Notes under the pieces: model-generated
Database searches by the model: none
What the model was told of the DNA's origin: nothing
Seen by the model: the letters and a program-made list of their open reading frames with translations, nothing else
NCBI GenBank assembly: GCA_900471815.1
Contig: UICE01000004.1
Location: 62,001 to 126,000 of the forward strand
DNA length: 64,000 nucleotides
Reading direction: 5' to 3'
Source of the DNA: Hyphomicrobiales bacterium
Lineage (GTDB): Bacteria; Pseudomonadota; Alphaproteobacteria; Rhizobiales; Rhizobiaceae
Translations under genes and position numbers: made by a program
Shown here: positions 16,900 to 26,658 of the stretch, one piece after another
How positions within the stretch are numbered: the first letter of the stretch is position 1
How the letters are laid out: the number at the start of each line of letters is the position of its first letter

Positions 16900-17964
16900 T
16901 TACTTGTTTTGCTTTTGCACAAATGGACTGAAAACCATCAGACTTAGGATTTCGAACAGCACTTGTGCGCCCGCATGTGCAGTGTTGGTGGTAGCGTCAT
17001 ATTGCGGAGCGACCTCAACCACATCGCCTCCCACGAGATTAATGCCTTTAAACCCTCGAATGAGTTCGAGCACTTCCCGCGTCGTCAAACCACCAACTTC
17101 CGGCGTCCCGGTGCCCGGCGCAAAACTTGGATCAAGACTATCAATATCGAATGACAGATAGGTCGGGCCATCGCCGATTATGGATCTGGCTTTTTCGATG
17201 ATTGCCGGGATGCCCAGTCCGGTGACTTCTTCCGCATGAATGACGGTCATGCCGGACTCATAGGAAAACTCCCACAAATACTCGGCAGAGCCACGAATGC
17301 CGATCTGGATTGTTCTTGTTGGGTCAAGGACCCCATCCAGAACCGCATTGCGGAATGGACCGCCATGATGGAATTTGGTCTGGTCGAACGCGCCACCCGT
17401 ATCACAATGCGCATCGATATGGATCATCCCGACAGGGCCATTCTTGCCGACGGCTTTCAGGATAGGGTGGCTGATCGAATGATCGCCGCCGACCGCTAGC
17501 GGCAGGAGACCGGCATCAACAATCTGGTTGAAGCGCCGTTCAATATCATCATGGCTTTGCTCCAACCTGTAACGGCTGGCAAATGGCACATCGCCAATAT
17601 CGGCGACGCGAAGGTCAAACACCGGTGCGCATTCCAGAACGTGATTATATGGGCCAATACGCTCGATCGTGCGAACAGCACGCGGGCCGAAACGCGAACC
17701 AGGACGATTGGTTACGCCAAGGTCCATCGGCACGCCGACAATGGCTACCTGGAGATTGCCAAAGTCAGGATTAACGGCGTCAACCGGCATATAAGGTGCC
17801 GTGAGAAATGTCGGTATACCCGCATAGGGTGCAAGGCGAGTGCCGCTCTTGGAAAATATTTTGTCAGCTACTTTCCGGAATCGTTCATCAAACAACTCAC
17901 CGCCATGGCTCTCGCCATATTTGGCGCGCAACTCGCTCAGTTTGTTTTCATCCCACGATGGCAT
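16900..17964 (-). CDS. Agmatinase/ureohydrolase-family protein
   Basis: A 354-residue binuclear-manganese hydrolase of the arginase fold. All metal ligands are present: H in AVGGDHS, the D-H-D set in MIHIDAHCDT, and the two aspartates in SFDIDSLDP. The segment VGVPMDLGVTNRPGSRFGP is typical of the agmatinase subgroup rather than arginase. The reaction removes urea from a guanidino compound. Agmatine, guanidinobutyrate and guanidinopropionate are all possible. The length is about 40 residues above the E. coli enzyme, with the extra part at the N-terminus. The neighbours (amine oxidase, aminotransferase) fit a catabolic role for a guanidino acid or amine. Confidence 0.88.
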   Translation of the reverse strand: MPSWDENKLSELRAKYGESHGGELFDERFRKVADKIFSKSGTRLAPYAGIPTFLTAPYMPVDAVNPDFGNLQVAIVGVPMDLGVTNRPGSRFGPRAVRTIERIGPYNHVLECAPVFDLRVADIGDVPFASRYRLEQSHDDIERRFNQIVDAGLLPLAVGGDHSISHPILKAVGKNGPVGMIHIDAHCDTGGAFDQTKFHHGGPFRNAVLDGVLDPTRTIQIGIRGSAEYLWEFSYESGMTVIHAEEVTGLGIPAIIEKARSIIGDGPTYLSFDIDSLDPSFAPGTGTPEVGGLTTREVLELIRGFKGINLVGGDVVEVAPQYDATTNTAHAGAQVLFEILSLMVFSPFVQKQNK

Positions 17965-18136
17965 AATGCTGGCTTCCCGAAATGTTCATGTCGTTGCAGA
18001 ATGGTCAGCACACCCTAAAGTGGCAGGGAAATCAATCATCATTCTGTGAACAGGTCATGCGAAATGGTCACAGATGACTTCAATCCGATTGGCTATTAAG
18101 AACTTGCTGGACGTGGAAGAAGCGATACAGGAACGA

Positions 18137-19315
18137 ATGATGACTGCTGCAATGCTCAATACCCTTGTAACCCGCCTATCGCCGCCGCCGATACCGGCAG
18201 TTCAAGCCTGGGGAAAGTCCTATGATGGCAGCCAGGGTTCGCTGATTGATTTATCGCAAGCTGTCCCGGGCTATCCGGCGCATGAGAAGATGCTGCAATG
18301 GCTTGGCGAAGCCTCGTCCTCATTGGCTTACACCAATTACGGTCCCATCGAGGGCGAAACAATATTACGCGAAGCCTATGCCGCTCATGTGTCCGAGATC
18401 TATGACGCAAAAATCAGTGCCGACAATATTCATATCACATCGGGCTGCAATCAGGCCTTTGTCTGTGCTTCCATGGTTGCCGCTTCTGCAGGCCATACCA
18501 TTCTTGTGACCGATCCATTTTATTTCAATCACGAGACGACTTTGGCGATGCTTGGCATCAAAACAGGCAAAGTGAATTGCACTGCGTCGGAGGGTTTTGT
18601 TCCCACTATCGACGCCATCCAGATGGCGATGACGCCGGATGTTCGTGCACTTGCTCTTGTAACGCCGAACAATCCGACGGGAGCGATTTATCCTGCCGAC
18701 AGGCTGCAGGTGATCTTTGATTTTTGCAGGGACGCTGGCATTTGGCTCATTCTTGACGAGACCTATCGGGATTTTTTGCCAGATGGCGCCGGTGCCCCGC
18801 ATGGCTTGTTTGCTACAGCAGATTGGCAGGAAAATCTGATCGAGCTCTACAGTTTTTCCAAATCCTTTTGCATCCCCGGACATAGGCTGGGCGCAATAGT
18901 GGCAGGTGGGGCAGTGGTCGAGCAAATTGCCAAAATCATGGATAATTTACAGATATGTCCGCCCCGAGCCCCACAAGCTGCTCTCGCTCGCGCCTTGCCT
19001 GCATTGACGGAATGGCGCGCAGGAAACCGTCTGGAAATTGAAGTGCGGGCAAAAGCTCTTCGCGACGTGATGGCCGAGCTGGACGGATGGGCACTGGAAT
19101 CGATAGGCGCCTATTTCGCATTTGTCAGGCACCCATTCGATGGCATGGCGTCAGAGATGGTGGCAGAGCAATTGGCAAAACGTGCTGGAATCCTCGCCAT
19201 TCCCGGCGAATATTTCGGCGAAAGGCAAACCCCATTTCTGCGGTTTGCCTTTGCCAATGCCGATGCTCAAACCATCCGCGAGCTGCGGGGAAGGTTGGCT
19301 GGATTTGGGCTCTAG
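18137..19315 (+). CDS. Aminotransferase class I/II (PLP-dependent)
   Basis: A 392-residue PLP enzyme. Seen: LAYTNYGPIEGETILREA, the ALVTPNNPTGAIYP loop, ILDETYRDF (cofactor-binding aspartate and tyrosine), and YSFSKSFCIPGHRLG with the Schiff-base lysine. The ATG at 18137 is preferred over 18074 because a CAGGAA site precedes it and the extra 21 residues look unrelated. It is divergent from the agmatinase-family gene and shares its four-base 3' end with ggt on the other strand. It probably transaminates an amino acid in the same catabolic block; the substrate is not evident. Confidence 0.85.
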   Translation: MMTAAMLNTLVTRLSPPPIPAVQAWGKSYDGSQGSLIDLSQAVPGYPAHEKMLQWLGEASSSLAYTNYGPIEGETILREAYAAHVSEIYDAKISADNIHITSGCNQAFVCASMVAASAGHTILVTDPFYFNHETTLAMLGIKTGKVNCTASEGFVPTIDAIQMAMTPDVRALALVTPNNPTGAIYPADRLQVIFDFCRDAGIWLILDETYRDFLPDGAGAPHGLFATADWQENLIELYSFSKSFCIPGHRLGAIVAGGAVVEQIAKIMDNLQICPPRAPQAALARALPALTEWRAGNRLEIEVRAKALRDVMAELDGWALESIGAYFAFVRHPFDGMASEMVAEQLAKRAGILAIPGEYFGERQTPFLRFAFANADAQTIRELRGRLAGFGL

Positions 19316-21057
19316 TAGCCGCGCGCTGAACCGGAACCGGAGCGGCTGTCCATGGCTCCATTATATCGGGCGCCACCGCCTTCGGTGATTTCACCAAGGC
19401 TCTTGCCGCCGACAAGAATGCCTGCGGCTTGGCCCCAAATGGTCCAATCCTGATCGATTCCGACATTATGACCCATTTCCGTCAGAATTTTCATCGTATC
19501 GCCGGAAAGCGCGTAAGGCTCCATATAGACCCGGTCAGGCAACCACTGGTGATGAATGCGCGGAGCATCTATTGCCTCTTGTATGTCCATCCCGTGATCA
19601 ATCACATTGATGATCGCTTCGAGCGTAATAGTGATAATGCGCGCGCCGCCGGGACTGCCAATGACCATAAAAGGCTTGCCATCCTTGGAGATGATTGTCG
19701 GACTCATTGAAGAAAGAGGCGTCTTCTTCGGTTGAATCGCATTGGCTTCGCCCTGCACCAACCCGTAAAGATTTGGAACGCCGGGCTTAGAGGTGAAATC
19801 GTCCATTTCATTGTTAAGCAATATGCCAGTGCCAGCAGCAACAACACCTGCGCCGAATGAACCGTTCAGGGTATAAGTCACGGCAACGGCGTTGCCCTCA
19901 TCATCGACAATCGAATAATGCGTCGTCTCTGTGCTTTCGCCGAATCCCTTTGGTGTCAGCTCTTTCGACACGCCGGCTTTATAGGGGCTGATCTTGTCAC
20001 GGATATCTTTGGCGTATTTTTTATCCAAAAGTTTGGAGACGGGATTATCAACGAAATCAGGGTCGCCAAGCGATGCGTTGCGATCCACATAGGCGTAGCG
20101 CATTGCTTCTATCATGGCATGAACCGTTTCGGCGGAACCGTAACCCAGATATCCAAGAGGGTAGTTTTCAAGGATATTCAGTATCTCGCAGATGATGACA
20201 CCACCTGAACTCGGCGGCGGCGAAGAGACAATATCATAACCGCGATAATTGCATTTCACAGGTTCAAGCTCGCGAACCTTGTACTGTTCAAAATCGGCCT
20301 TGGCCAAAACGCCGCCACCGGCCCCGCTCGCTTTGACAATGGCATCTGCAATGGGACCTTTGTAGAATGAATCGGAGCCTTTATCGGAAATCGCTGCAAG
20401 CGTTGCGGCTAAATCAGCTTGAACCAATGTTTCGCCGATCGCATAAGGCTTCGCGTCCGCCTTCAGGAATATTGCAGCCGCGGCCGGATCGGTGGATAGT
20501 TTCTTGGTGCCATTTTGTAGCGATGCGATGTCACCTTGGTCGAGCACAAAGCCATCGCGAGCAAAGCGTATAGCTGGCCCGATAAGTTCCTCGCGCGATT
20601 TCGTACCATATTTCTCCCGGGCCATTTCAAAGCCGGCGACAGATCCGGGCACGCCCACAGCCAGATAGCCATTTGTGCTTCGACCTTTGACGATGTTGCC
20701 CTGATCGTCGAGATACATGGTCTTGGTTGCTGCAAGCGGAGCCCGTTCGCGGAAGTCGAGGAAAGTGGTCTTCCCATCCTTCAGACGGATCGTCATAAAG
20801 CCACCGCCGCCAATATTACCGGCGGTTGGATAAACCACAGCCAGAGCATACCCGACTGCGACTGCGGCATCGACAGCGTTTCCGCCGCTCTTGAGGACTT
20901 CGACACCGACTTCGGATGCAAGGTGCTGAGCTGTGACCACCATTCCATGTTCTGCTGCAACAGGATCCGGCGATGCGGCATAAATCTGCGTCACAGGTGC
21001 AAGAGCCAGCCCGAGCGCTGTGACAAAGACTCCTGCCTTCATGAAACGAGTATCCAT
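19312..21057 (-). CDS. ggt: Gamma-glutamyltranspeptidase
   Basis: A 581-residue periplasmic Ntn-hydrolase precursor. The signal peptide ends near QIYAAS (residue 28). The autoprocessing site and nucleophile is the first threonine of TTHYSIVD (about T378), giving a large and a small subunit of the usual sizes. The substrate loops PPPSSGGVIICEI and GSPGGARIITITL are present. AGGAGG lies 5 bases before the ATG. It splits glutathione and other gamma-glutamyl compounds. A glutathione-transferase gene lies 92 bases upstream on the same strand, so they may be co-transcribed as a glutathione-related pair. The tail carries a short Ser/Gly/Arg-rich stretch. Confidence 0.93.
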   Translation of the reverse strand: MDTRFMKAGVFVTALGLALAPVTQIYAASPDPVAAEHGMVVTAQHLASEVGVEVLKSGGNAVDAAVAVGYALAVVYPTAGNIGGGGFMTIRLKDGKTTFLDFRERAPLAATKTMYLDDQGNIVKGRSTNGYLAVGVPGSVAGFEMAREKYGTKSREELIGPAIRFARDGFVLDQGDIASLQNGTKKLSTDPAAAAIFLKADAKPYAIGETLVQADLAATLAAISDKGSDSFYKGPIADAIVKASGAGGGVLAKADFEQYKVRELEPVKCNYRGYDIVSSPPPSSGGVIICEILNILENYPLGYLGYGSAETVHAMIEAMRYAYVDRNASLGDPDFVDNPVSKLLDKKYAKDIRDKISPYKAGVSKELTPKGFGESTETTHYSIVDDEGNAVAVTYTLNGSFGAGVVAAGTGILLNNEMDDFTSKPGVPNLYGLVQGEANAIQPKKTPLSSMSPTIISKDGKPFMVIGSPGGARIITITLEAIINVIDHGMDIQEAIDAPRIHHQWLPDRVYMEPYALSGDTMKILTEMGHNVGIDQDWTIWGQAAGILVGGKSLGEITEGGGARYNGAMDSRSGSGSARGY

Positions 21058-21149
21058 GACTTCCTCCTATGATTTGAGTGAAGTCAGTGGAGCCTCTTCA
21101 GCGGATCAAGTCCAGCGTAAATTGGAAGGCAATTATAAATATAGCGCCC

Positions 21150-21881
21150 TTATGCGCTCTGATCGAGCTCCGGGTAATGTCTGAAAATGCCGGATGTATT
21201 GAAGTCGAGGCGACGTTCCGAACGGAGATAAGCCTTGATATTGGGCCGATTGCCGACCGTGTCATGCAAAGCCTGTAAAGCCGGATAATCTTTGGCCAGA
21301 TTTGCCGTGGCTCTGGGGAAAGCATAACGAAGTCCCTCGAAAATCTGGAACAGGGAAATATCGACATAGCTCAGTGATTTGCCGATCGTGTGAGCCTTGC
21401 CATCAGGATTCCGGTGCAGAACCCGCTCGAAGTAATCCAGGAATTTAGGCATGCGATGTTCGATAAAGTCTTTGGAGCGCAGTTTGGCTGCCTCTTTTTG
21501 ATCTTCATAATATTGCGTTGTGGCGATGGGATGGTGCGTATCATGCACCTCCGCGACAAAGTCCGTTATGGTCAGCTGCAGTCCATTTGCGAATATACGC
21601 TGGTTTTCATCGCTAGGGGCGAGGTTGAGTTTTGGCCCGAGATAAAACAGGATATTCGCGACATGCGATATGATCAGGTCGCCATCTTTCAGAAAAGGTG
21701 GCGCAAAGGGCAGGTGGCGTTCACTCTTGCTTTTGAGCACCTTCATCATCGCGTCAATGCCCCGCTCGGGACCATCCTCGCGCGCGATGTCGATATAATC
21801 GGCTCCCGCGTCCTCCAGCGCGAGCCGTATAAATTCACCTCGTCCTTGTAATCCGTCCCAATAATATAGCTCGTAGGGCAT
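21150..21881 (-). CDS. Glutathione S-transferase-like protein
   Basis: A 243-residue cytoplasmic protein. The N-terminal thioredoxin-like domain begins YELYYWDGLQGRGEFIRLAL, with a tyrosine in the usual catalytic area, and contains PFLKDGDLIISHVANILFYL in two parts (the SH motif takes the place of the usual ES glutathione-binding pair). The alpha-helical C-terminal domain spans about residues 90-225, with LSYVDISLFQIFEGL. A CAGGAG site precedes the ATG at 21881; the open frame starting at 21911 is rejected. It lies between the ribose-type permease and ggt, all on one strand. The substrate is unknown. Confidence 0.82.
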   Translation of the reverse strand: MPYELYYWDGLQGRGEFIRLALEDAGADYIDIAREDGPERGIDAMMKVLKSKSERHLPFAPPFLKDGDLIISHVANILFYLGPKLNLAPSDENQRIFANGLQLTITDFVAEVHDTHHPIATTQYYEDQKEAAKLRSKDFIEHRMPKFLDYFERVLHRNPDGKAHTIGKSLSYVDISLFQIFEGLRYAFPRATANLAKDYPALQALHDTVGNRPNIKAYLRSERRLDFNTSGIFRHYPELDQSA

Positions 21882-21940
21882 AAGCGTCTCCTGCTGCTTC
21901 CGTTTTCCCATTTGAGCATGGGAATGTGGCAGAGAGCGAC

Positions 21941-22909
21941 TTATTTCCTCCGGCGGCGCAACTGGTCAAAATAGACGATCACTATGATCAGCACGCCTGT
22001 GATAACCCGTTGCCAGAACGAATTGACGTTGAGGAGATTTGCGCCGTTGTTAATGGTGGCAAGGATGAAGGCTCCAAGCAATGGACCTTGAACAGATCCT
22101 ACAGCTCCAAAAAGACTCGTGCCGCCAATGACGGATGAGGCAATGGCTTGCAGCTCCCAGCCTTCCGCCTGCGTAGGGTTGCCAACTCCGATGCGCGTAG
22201 CAAGCAGAATGCCGACGAAGGAAGCGCAAACGGCTGACAGAGTATAGGCAAGGTAGATGGTGCGATTGACGTTTACGCCGGAGAGACGGGAAGCTTCGGC
22301 GTTTGACCCCACTGAAAAGAGATATCTGCCCCAACGCGTGTGCTGAAGCAGAATATAGGCAGGGATACCCACGAGGATAACCATCCAAAACAGGTTTGGA
22401 ACTCCCAGAAAATCATTTCGCGAGAAGTTTGTGAACTCGTCATTATTGATGGAAATGGTTGCGCCATTGGTAATCAAAAGACCGATTCCGCGAAGCGATG
22501 TGAGTGTTGCCAGAGTGATGATGAAGGGTGGCAACCCCATCTTTACAATGCCGAATCCATGGAAGAGCCCGATGCCAAGACCAATGCCAAGGGTAATGAG
22601 CACGGCTGCCCAGATTGGAAATCCATTGGCCAGAAGCAATGCAACAATTGTGCTGGCAAAGCCCGCGATTGCGCCAACAGATAGGTCTATCCCGCCGGTG
22701 ATGATGACAAAGGTCTGACCCACTGCGAGGATCGCAATCATGGCGCCTTGGCGCAGCAAATTGGCAATGTTGTTTGTCGTCCAGAAGGTCGTGGTTGACA
22801 GGCCGAGGATCAGCCATAGAACAAGCAGGAGAGCGAGCAATGTCAGTCCGAAGAGGATGTTGTACCGCTTCTTGGGTGAAATAACTGGTTCCTTGGTATC
22901 AACACTCAT
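21941..22909 (-). CDS. Ribose-type ABC transporter permease (RbsC-like)
   Basis: A 322-residue inner-membrane permease of the CUT2 sugar family. Diagnostic stretches: ILAVGQTFVIITGGIDLSVG, LPPFIITLATLTSLRGIGLL, and IGGTSLFGAVGSVQGPLLGA in the late coupling region. About eight to ten hydrophobic helices are visible. It starts 2 bases after the ATPase stop. Together with the tandem ATPase and binding protein upstream it forms a complete importer. CUT2 systems take up pentoses, hexoses, polyols and autoinducer-2; the aldose dehydrogenase in the same set points to an aldose. Confidence 0.92.
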   Translation of the reverse strand: MSVDTKEPVISPKKRYNILFGLTLLALLLVLWLILGLSTTTFWTTNNIANLLRQGAMIAILAVGQTFVIITGGIDLSVGAIAGFASTIVALLLANGFPIWAAVLITLGIGLGIGLFHGFGIVKMGLPPFIITLATLTSLRGIGLLITNGATISINNDEFTNFSRNDFLGVPNLFWMVILVGIPAYILLQHTRWGRYLFSVGSNAEASRLSGVNVNRTIYLAYTLSAVCASFVGILLATRIGVGNPTQAEGWELQAIASSVIGGTSLFGAVGSVQGPLLGAFILATINNGANLLNVNSFWQRVITGVLIIVIVYFDQLRRRRK

Positions 22910-22911
22910 GA

Positions 22912-24492
22912 TCAGGACTCTCCGGATAAAATTGGGTTGGCCGGGGCCGAACCAAGCGCTTTTGTTAGAATATCTTCATGGCTGGCGGATTTGAATTGAT
23001 GGGATGCAACCATCTCGCCGCGCCGGAAAACATGAAGTTTATCAGCCAGTTCATAGACTTCCGGCAAATATGAAGAAATCAGGATTATCCCGGCTCCTTG
23101 CGATAGCAGCGCCGAAAAAAGGCGATAAATCTCAGCCTTGGTGCCGACATCGACACCGACCGTGGGCTCGTCAAAGATGAAGAGCTTTGCACCGTGATTA
23201 AGCCATTTGCCAATGACGATCTTTTGCTGATTGCCGCCTGAAAGGCTTGCAGCACTTGCACTGCGTGTCGATGTCTTGATGCGCAGGTCGGCGATTTGGC
23301 GATCCGCCTGGGCTGACTCCTTGCTCTTTGATATAATTCCGCCACGGCTAAGTTTCGGATAAACCGGCAGGTTGAGATTCAGGCTTACAGGAAGTGACAG
23401 GCAAAGCCCCTGATCCCTGCGGCTTTCCGGGGCGAGCGCGATGCCGAGCTTGATCGCATCCTTCTCGCGGCGAATATTGACCTCCTCGCCTTTCCACAAA
23501 ATTGAGCCGGAGGACTTTGGATACCGACCAAAGACAGTGGTGACAAACTCGCTGCGCCCCGCGCCGATCAATCCATAGAGACCGACAATTTCGCCTTCCC
23601 GAACAGTCAGCGATATATTTTCGAAGCCTTTGCCGGAGAGATTTCGGGTTTCCAGGATGGGGTTGCCGAACTCGAAACTATCCTTGTGATAAATCTGCTC
23701 GATGGAGCGATTGATCATCATGGCAATCAGTTCGTTTTCATTGGTGTCGGCGATGTCTCGCGTACCTACCAAGGTTCCGTCCCGCAATACCGACACCCGG
23801 TCGGCAAGTTCAAAGACTTCTTCCATCCGGTGGCTGATATAAACAATGGTTACGCCATTTGCCTGCATGCGCCGGATGAGGGCAAAAAGCTGCATACCCT
23901 CTTTTCGTGTCAGATAGGCAGTAGGCTCATCAAATATGAGAAAACGCGCGCCTCTTGTCGCCGCACGTGCCGTTGCAATCAATTGCTGCTGACCGATTGT
24001 CAAATCACTGAGCGTGGCATGGGCGGGAAGATCAAAGCCGAGATCGTCAAGAATCTTCTGTGCGTCCCGCACCATGTTTCGATGTCTAAGCAACCCGAAA
24101 CGTAGATGTTCTTCACCCAGAAAAATATTGGCGGCAACGCTGAGATGCGGACAAAGAACAACTTCCTGGTGCACGGCATTAATGCCATGCTTGATAGCTT
24201 CGATAGGGGTGCCCAATGCCACGGGTTCGCCGCGCCAGTAAACATCGCCGCCCGTGCGCGGAATGACGCCGGTTAAAAGCTTTATGAGGGTTGATTTGCC
24301 TGCGCCATTTTCGCCAACAATGGCATGTATTTCACCGGCCTTAAAAGCTAGGTCGGTCGGTTTCAGGGCATGCGTACCAAAATACTGCTTTTCCAGCCCT
24401 TTAAGTTCAAGGATAGGTGAATCGGCCGCCATGATCGCAGCGGTTGCATGTGTTCCGTTGCCGGACTGTGATGCAAAGTTCTGAGTTTCCAT
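22912..24492 (-). CDS. Ribose-type ABC transporter ATPase with two ABC domains (RbsA-like)
   Basis: A 526-residue ATPase. The first ABC domain has Walker A VGENGAGKSTLIKLL (about residue 55) and Walker B FLIFDEPTAYLT. The second has YGLIGAGRSEF at its degenerate Walker A, the usual form in RbsA-type proteins, the signature SLSGGNQQKIVIGKWL, and IFDEPTVGVDVG. It energises sugar uptake with the permease next to it. The first 20 residues before the domain are poorly conserved. It follows the binding protein by 33 bases. Confidence 0.93.
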   Translation of the reverse strand: METQNFASQSGNGTHATAAIMAADSPILELKGLEKQYFGTHALKPTDLAFKAGEIHAIVGENGAGKSTLIKLLTGVIPRTGGDVYWRGEPVALGTPIEAIKHGINAVHQEVVLCPHLSVAANIFLGEEHLRFGLLRHRNMVRDAQKILDDLGFDLPAHATLSDLTIGQQQLIATARAATRGARFLIFDEPTAYLTRKEGMQLFALIRRMQANGVTIVYISHRMEEVFELADRVSVLRDGTLVGTRDIADTNENELIAMMINRSIEQIYHKDSFEFGNPILETRNLSGKGFENISLTVREGEIVGLYGLIGAGRSEFVTTVFGRYPKSSGSILWKGEEVNIRREKDAIKLGIALAPESRRDQGLCLSLPVSLNLNLPVYPKLSRGGIISKSKESAQADRQIADLRIKTSTRSASAASLSGGNQQKIVIGKWLNHGAKLFIFDEPTVGVDVGTKAEIYRLFSALLSQGAGIILISSYLPEVYELADKLHVFRRGEMVASHQFKSASHEDILTKALGSAPANPILSGES

Positions 24493-24525
24493 GGCAGCCT
24501 CTTCGATTGGAGAGCAGAATTCCGA

Positions 24526-25518
24526 TTAATCAAGCTTCGGATTCAGCAGCTCCTGCGCGCGTGGCTCGCTCATGTTCGCCTTGGTGATCAGATTGGCACC
24601 CGTGTCGACATTGGCTTCGACTTTCTCGCCCTTTGAAGCAGCGAGCGCAGTTTTTACGCCGTCATAACCCATGCGAAATGGATCCTGGACTACCAGAGCG
24701 TAAAGCACGCCATCGCTGAGGAATTTCACCAGCTTTTCATCACTGTCAAAGGCGATGACCTTGATCTTGTCCTGGGCCTTGTTTTCGGCAATCGCCTGGC
24801 CTGCGCCCTGACCCATGATCAGGTTGGATGCAAAAATTCCACGTAGTTCAGGATTGGCGGTGATCAAGTCGGTTGTGATATTCAGGCCTGTTGTTGCCTG
24901 ACCATCTGCAACCTTATCTGCTACCAGCTTGAGCCCTGGATATTTTGCCGCCAATTGCTCTTTAAAGCCCTTGGCCCGTTGATCCAGCGAACCAACGCCG
25001 GGAAGCGCGGTGATGATTGCAACATCGCCTTCTGCCTTGCCGTATTTTTCAGTGATTGCAGCAGCCAGACCATCTGCAGCGACACGGCCACCTTCAACAT
25101 TGTCAGTCGTCAGGAACGATGTGAAAGCCTTGGAGTCCGCAGCAGAGTCGATCCCGATGATCTTTACCGATTTTGCTGCCTCGTCAATCGGCTTGCCAAG
25201 TGCTTTAAACTCTGTTGGCGAAATCACAATTGCTGCCGGTGAGCCGGAAACTGCATTCTCCAAAATGGATATCTGGCCATTAATATCCGACTCAGCCTGC
25301 GCTCCGAGTTCTGGAACTTTAACGCCGAGATCTTTGCCAGCTTTGCGTGCTCCGGCCAGAACGATCTGCCAATAAAAGGACGTCGTGTCTTTAACGATGA
25401 TAGGAATGGTGACGTCCTGCGCCCGCACAGGTGCTACACCCATCATGCCCGCCATGATCGCAACGCTGGTTACGCCAAGCACGGTTCTACGATTTATGCT
25501 TTTTCCAAAAAGTATCAT
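24526..25518 (-). CDS. Ribose-type ABC transporter substrate-binding protein
   Basis: A 330-residue periplasmic protein of the RbsB/LacI-like type. The N-terminal region NRRTVLGVTSVAIMAG is a signal with a twin-arginine-like start, cleaved near PVRA-Q (residue 34). The mature domain shows QISILENAVSGSPAAIVISP and IKVIAFDSDEKLVKFL, the usual sugar-binding fold. Residues such as DTTSFYWQIVLAGARKAGKD open the first lobe. It is read with the ATPase and permease downstream and lies 79 bases after the aldose-dehydrogenase gene. The exact sugar cannot be read from the sequence. Confidence 0.9.
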   Translation of the reverse strand: MILFGKSINRRTVLGVTSVAIMAGMMGVAPVRAQDVTIPIIVKDTTSFYWQIVLAGARKAGKDLGVKVPELGAQAESDINGQISILENAVSGSPAAIVISPTEFKALGKPIDEAAKSVKIIGIDSAADSKAFTSFLTTDNVEGGRVAADGLAAAITEKYGKAEGDVAIITALPGVGSLDQRAKGFKEQLAAKYPGLKLVADKVADGQATTGLNITTDLITANPELRGIFASNLIMGQGAGQAIAENKAQDKIKVIAFDSDEKLVKFLSDGVLYALVVQDPFRMGYDGVKTALAASKGEKVEANVDTGANLITKANMSEPRAQELLNPKLD

Positions 25519-25597
25519 TTCAGGTTCCTCTCCAAGCGCCTTTCTTGTTTAATTGTCGTTAGGGCTGTGGCGCACTCAACCCCGCTTTGTAGCCATT

Positions 25598-26584
25598 CTA
25601 CTTGATTGTGAACTGTTCCACTTCAGCAAAAAATGCCTCGGGTATCGTCACATTCAAAAGATCCATGTTTCTGGTCAGACTAGCAGCTTTGGCGGTTCCG
25701 ATAAGAACATTCGCAACGACAGTCTCACGCAGAGGAAATTGCATCGCGGCAGCAGCGAGCGGGATGGAATGAGATTTGGCAACGGCCTCCATGGACCGGA
25801 CACGACTCAAAATATCTTCCGACGCTGGCCCATAATCAAAATTGGCTCCCGGCACCGGCCCTGTTGCCAATATGCCGGAATTGAACACGCCCCCAATGAC
25901 CAGGGAAATCTTCTTCTTGCGGCATTCTTCCAGCAATCCGCGTTCCGCCGAACGATCCAGAAGCGAGTAGCGTCCGGCCAAAAGGATGCAGTCTATATCG
26001 CTTTGTGCGATCACATCCATGCACACCTCAACCTCATTTACCCCAAGGCCGTAAGCGGAAATTGCGCCTGACGATTTCAGCTCTTGCAATGCCCTCATGC
26101 CGCCATCCAGAAGTTGCTTCTGATAGACCGCATTCTTTTCAGGACCGTGGGTATATGCGCCGATGTCATGCACATAGAGAATATCTATGCGGTTCAGCCC
26201 AAGACGGGCAAAGCTGAACTCGAAAGACCGCATGATACCGTCATAGCTATAATCATAGTCGACGGCGAAGGGCAGGGGATTGACGTAGGAATGGTCCGGG
26301 ATTTGGTTGTCGGGCACTGGCCTGAGCAAACGTCCAACTTTCGTTGAAAGCACATAGCTGTCGCGTGGTTTCGAGCGCAGGAAATCACCCGTGCGGCGCT
26401 CCGAAAGACCAAAGCCGTAAAAAGGTGCGGTATCGAAGTAGCGCATACCCGCATCCCATGCCGTTTGCAGTGCTGCAATGGCATCGTCGCGGGGGCATTC
26501 TCTATACAGGCCACCTATCGCCGCGCCCCCAAATCCAAATTGGGTTAAGGCCAGCGGCGTTGCACCTATTGTACGAATTTCCAA
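25598..26584 (-). CDS. Aldo/keto reductase (aldose 1-dehydrogenase / L-fucose dehydrogenase type)
   Basis: A 328-residue cytoplasmic AKR. The catalytic tetrad is visible: D and Y in YFDTAPFYGFGLSE, K in STKVGRLL, H in IDILYVHDIG. Sequence style matches D-threo-aldose 1-dehydrogenase and L-fucose dehydrogenase, which oxidise an aldose to the lactone. The frame is open from an ATG at 26605, but GGGAGGAA lies just before an in-frame TTG at 26584, and family homology begins exactly there (EIRTIG), so TTG is the likely start. It leads the operon with the CUT2 importer and is divergent from the GntR gene, which probably controls it. Confidence 0.85.
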   Translation of the reverse strand: MEIRTIGATPLALTQFGFGGAAIGGLYRECPRDDAIAALQTAWDAGMRYFDTAPFYGFGLSERRTGDFLRSKPRDSYVLSTKVGRLLRPVPDNQIPDHSYVNPLPFAVDYDYSYDGIMRSFEFSFARLGLNRIDILYVHDIGAYTHGPEKNAVYQKQLLDGGMRALQELKSSGAISAYGLGVNEVEVCMDVIAQSDIDCILLAGRYSLLDRSAERGLLEECRKKKISLVIGGVFNSGILATGPVPGANFDYGPASEDILSRVRSMEAVAKSHSIPLAAAAMQFPLRETVVANVLIGTAKAASLTRNMDLLNVTIPEAFFAEVEQFTIK

Positions 26585-26658
26585 GCGTTCCTCCCAGACA
26601 CGCAAAGTCCATATTGTCTTTTATCGACAAAAAACCTTTGCAGTCAATCGTTCTTGTG

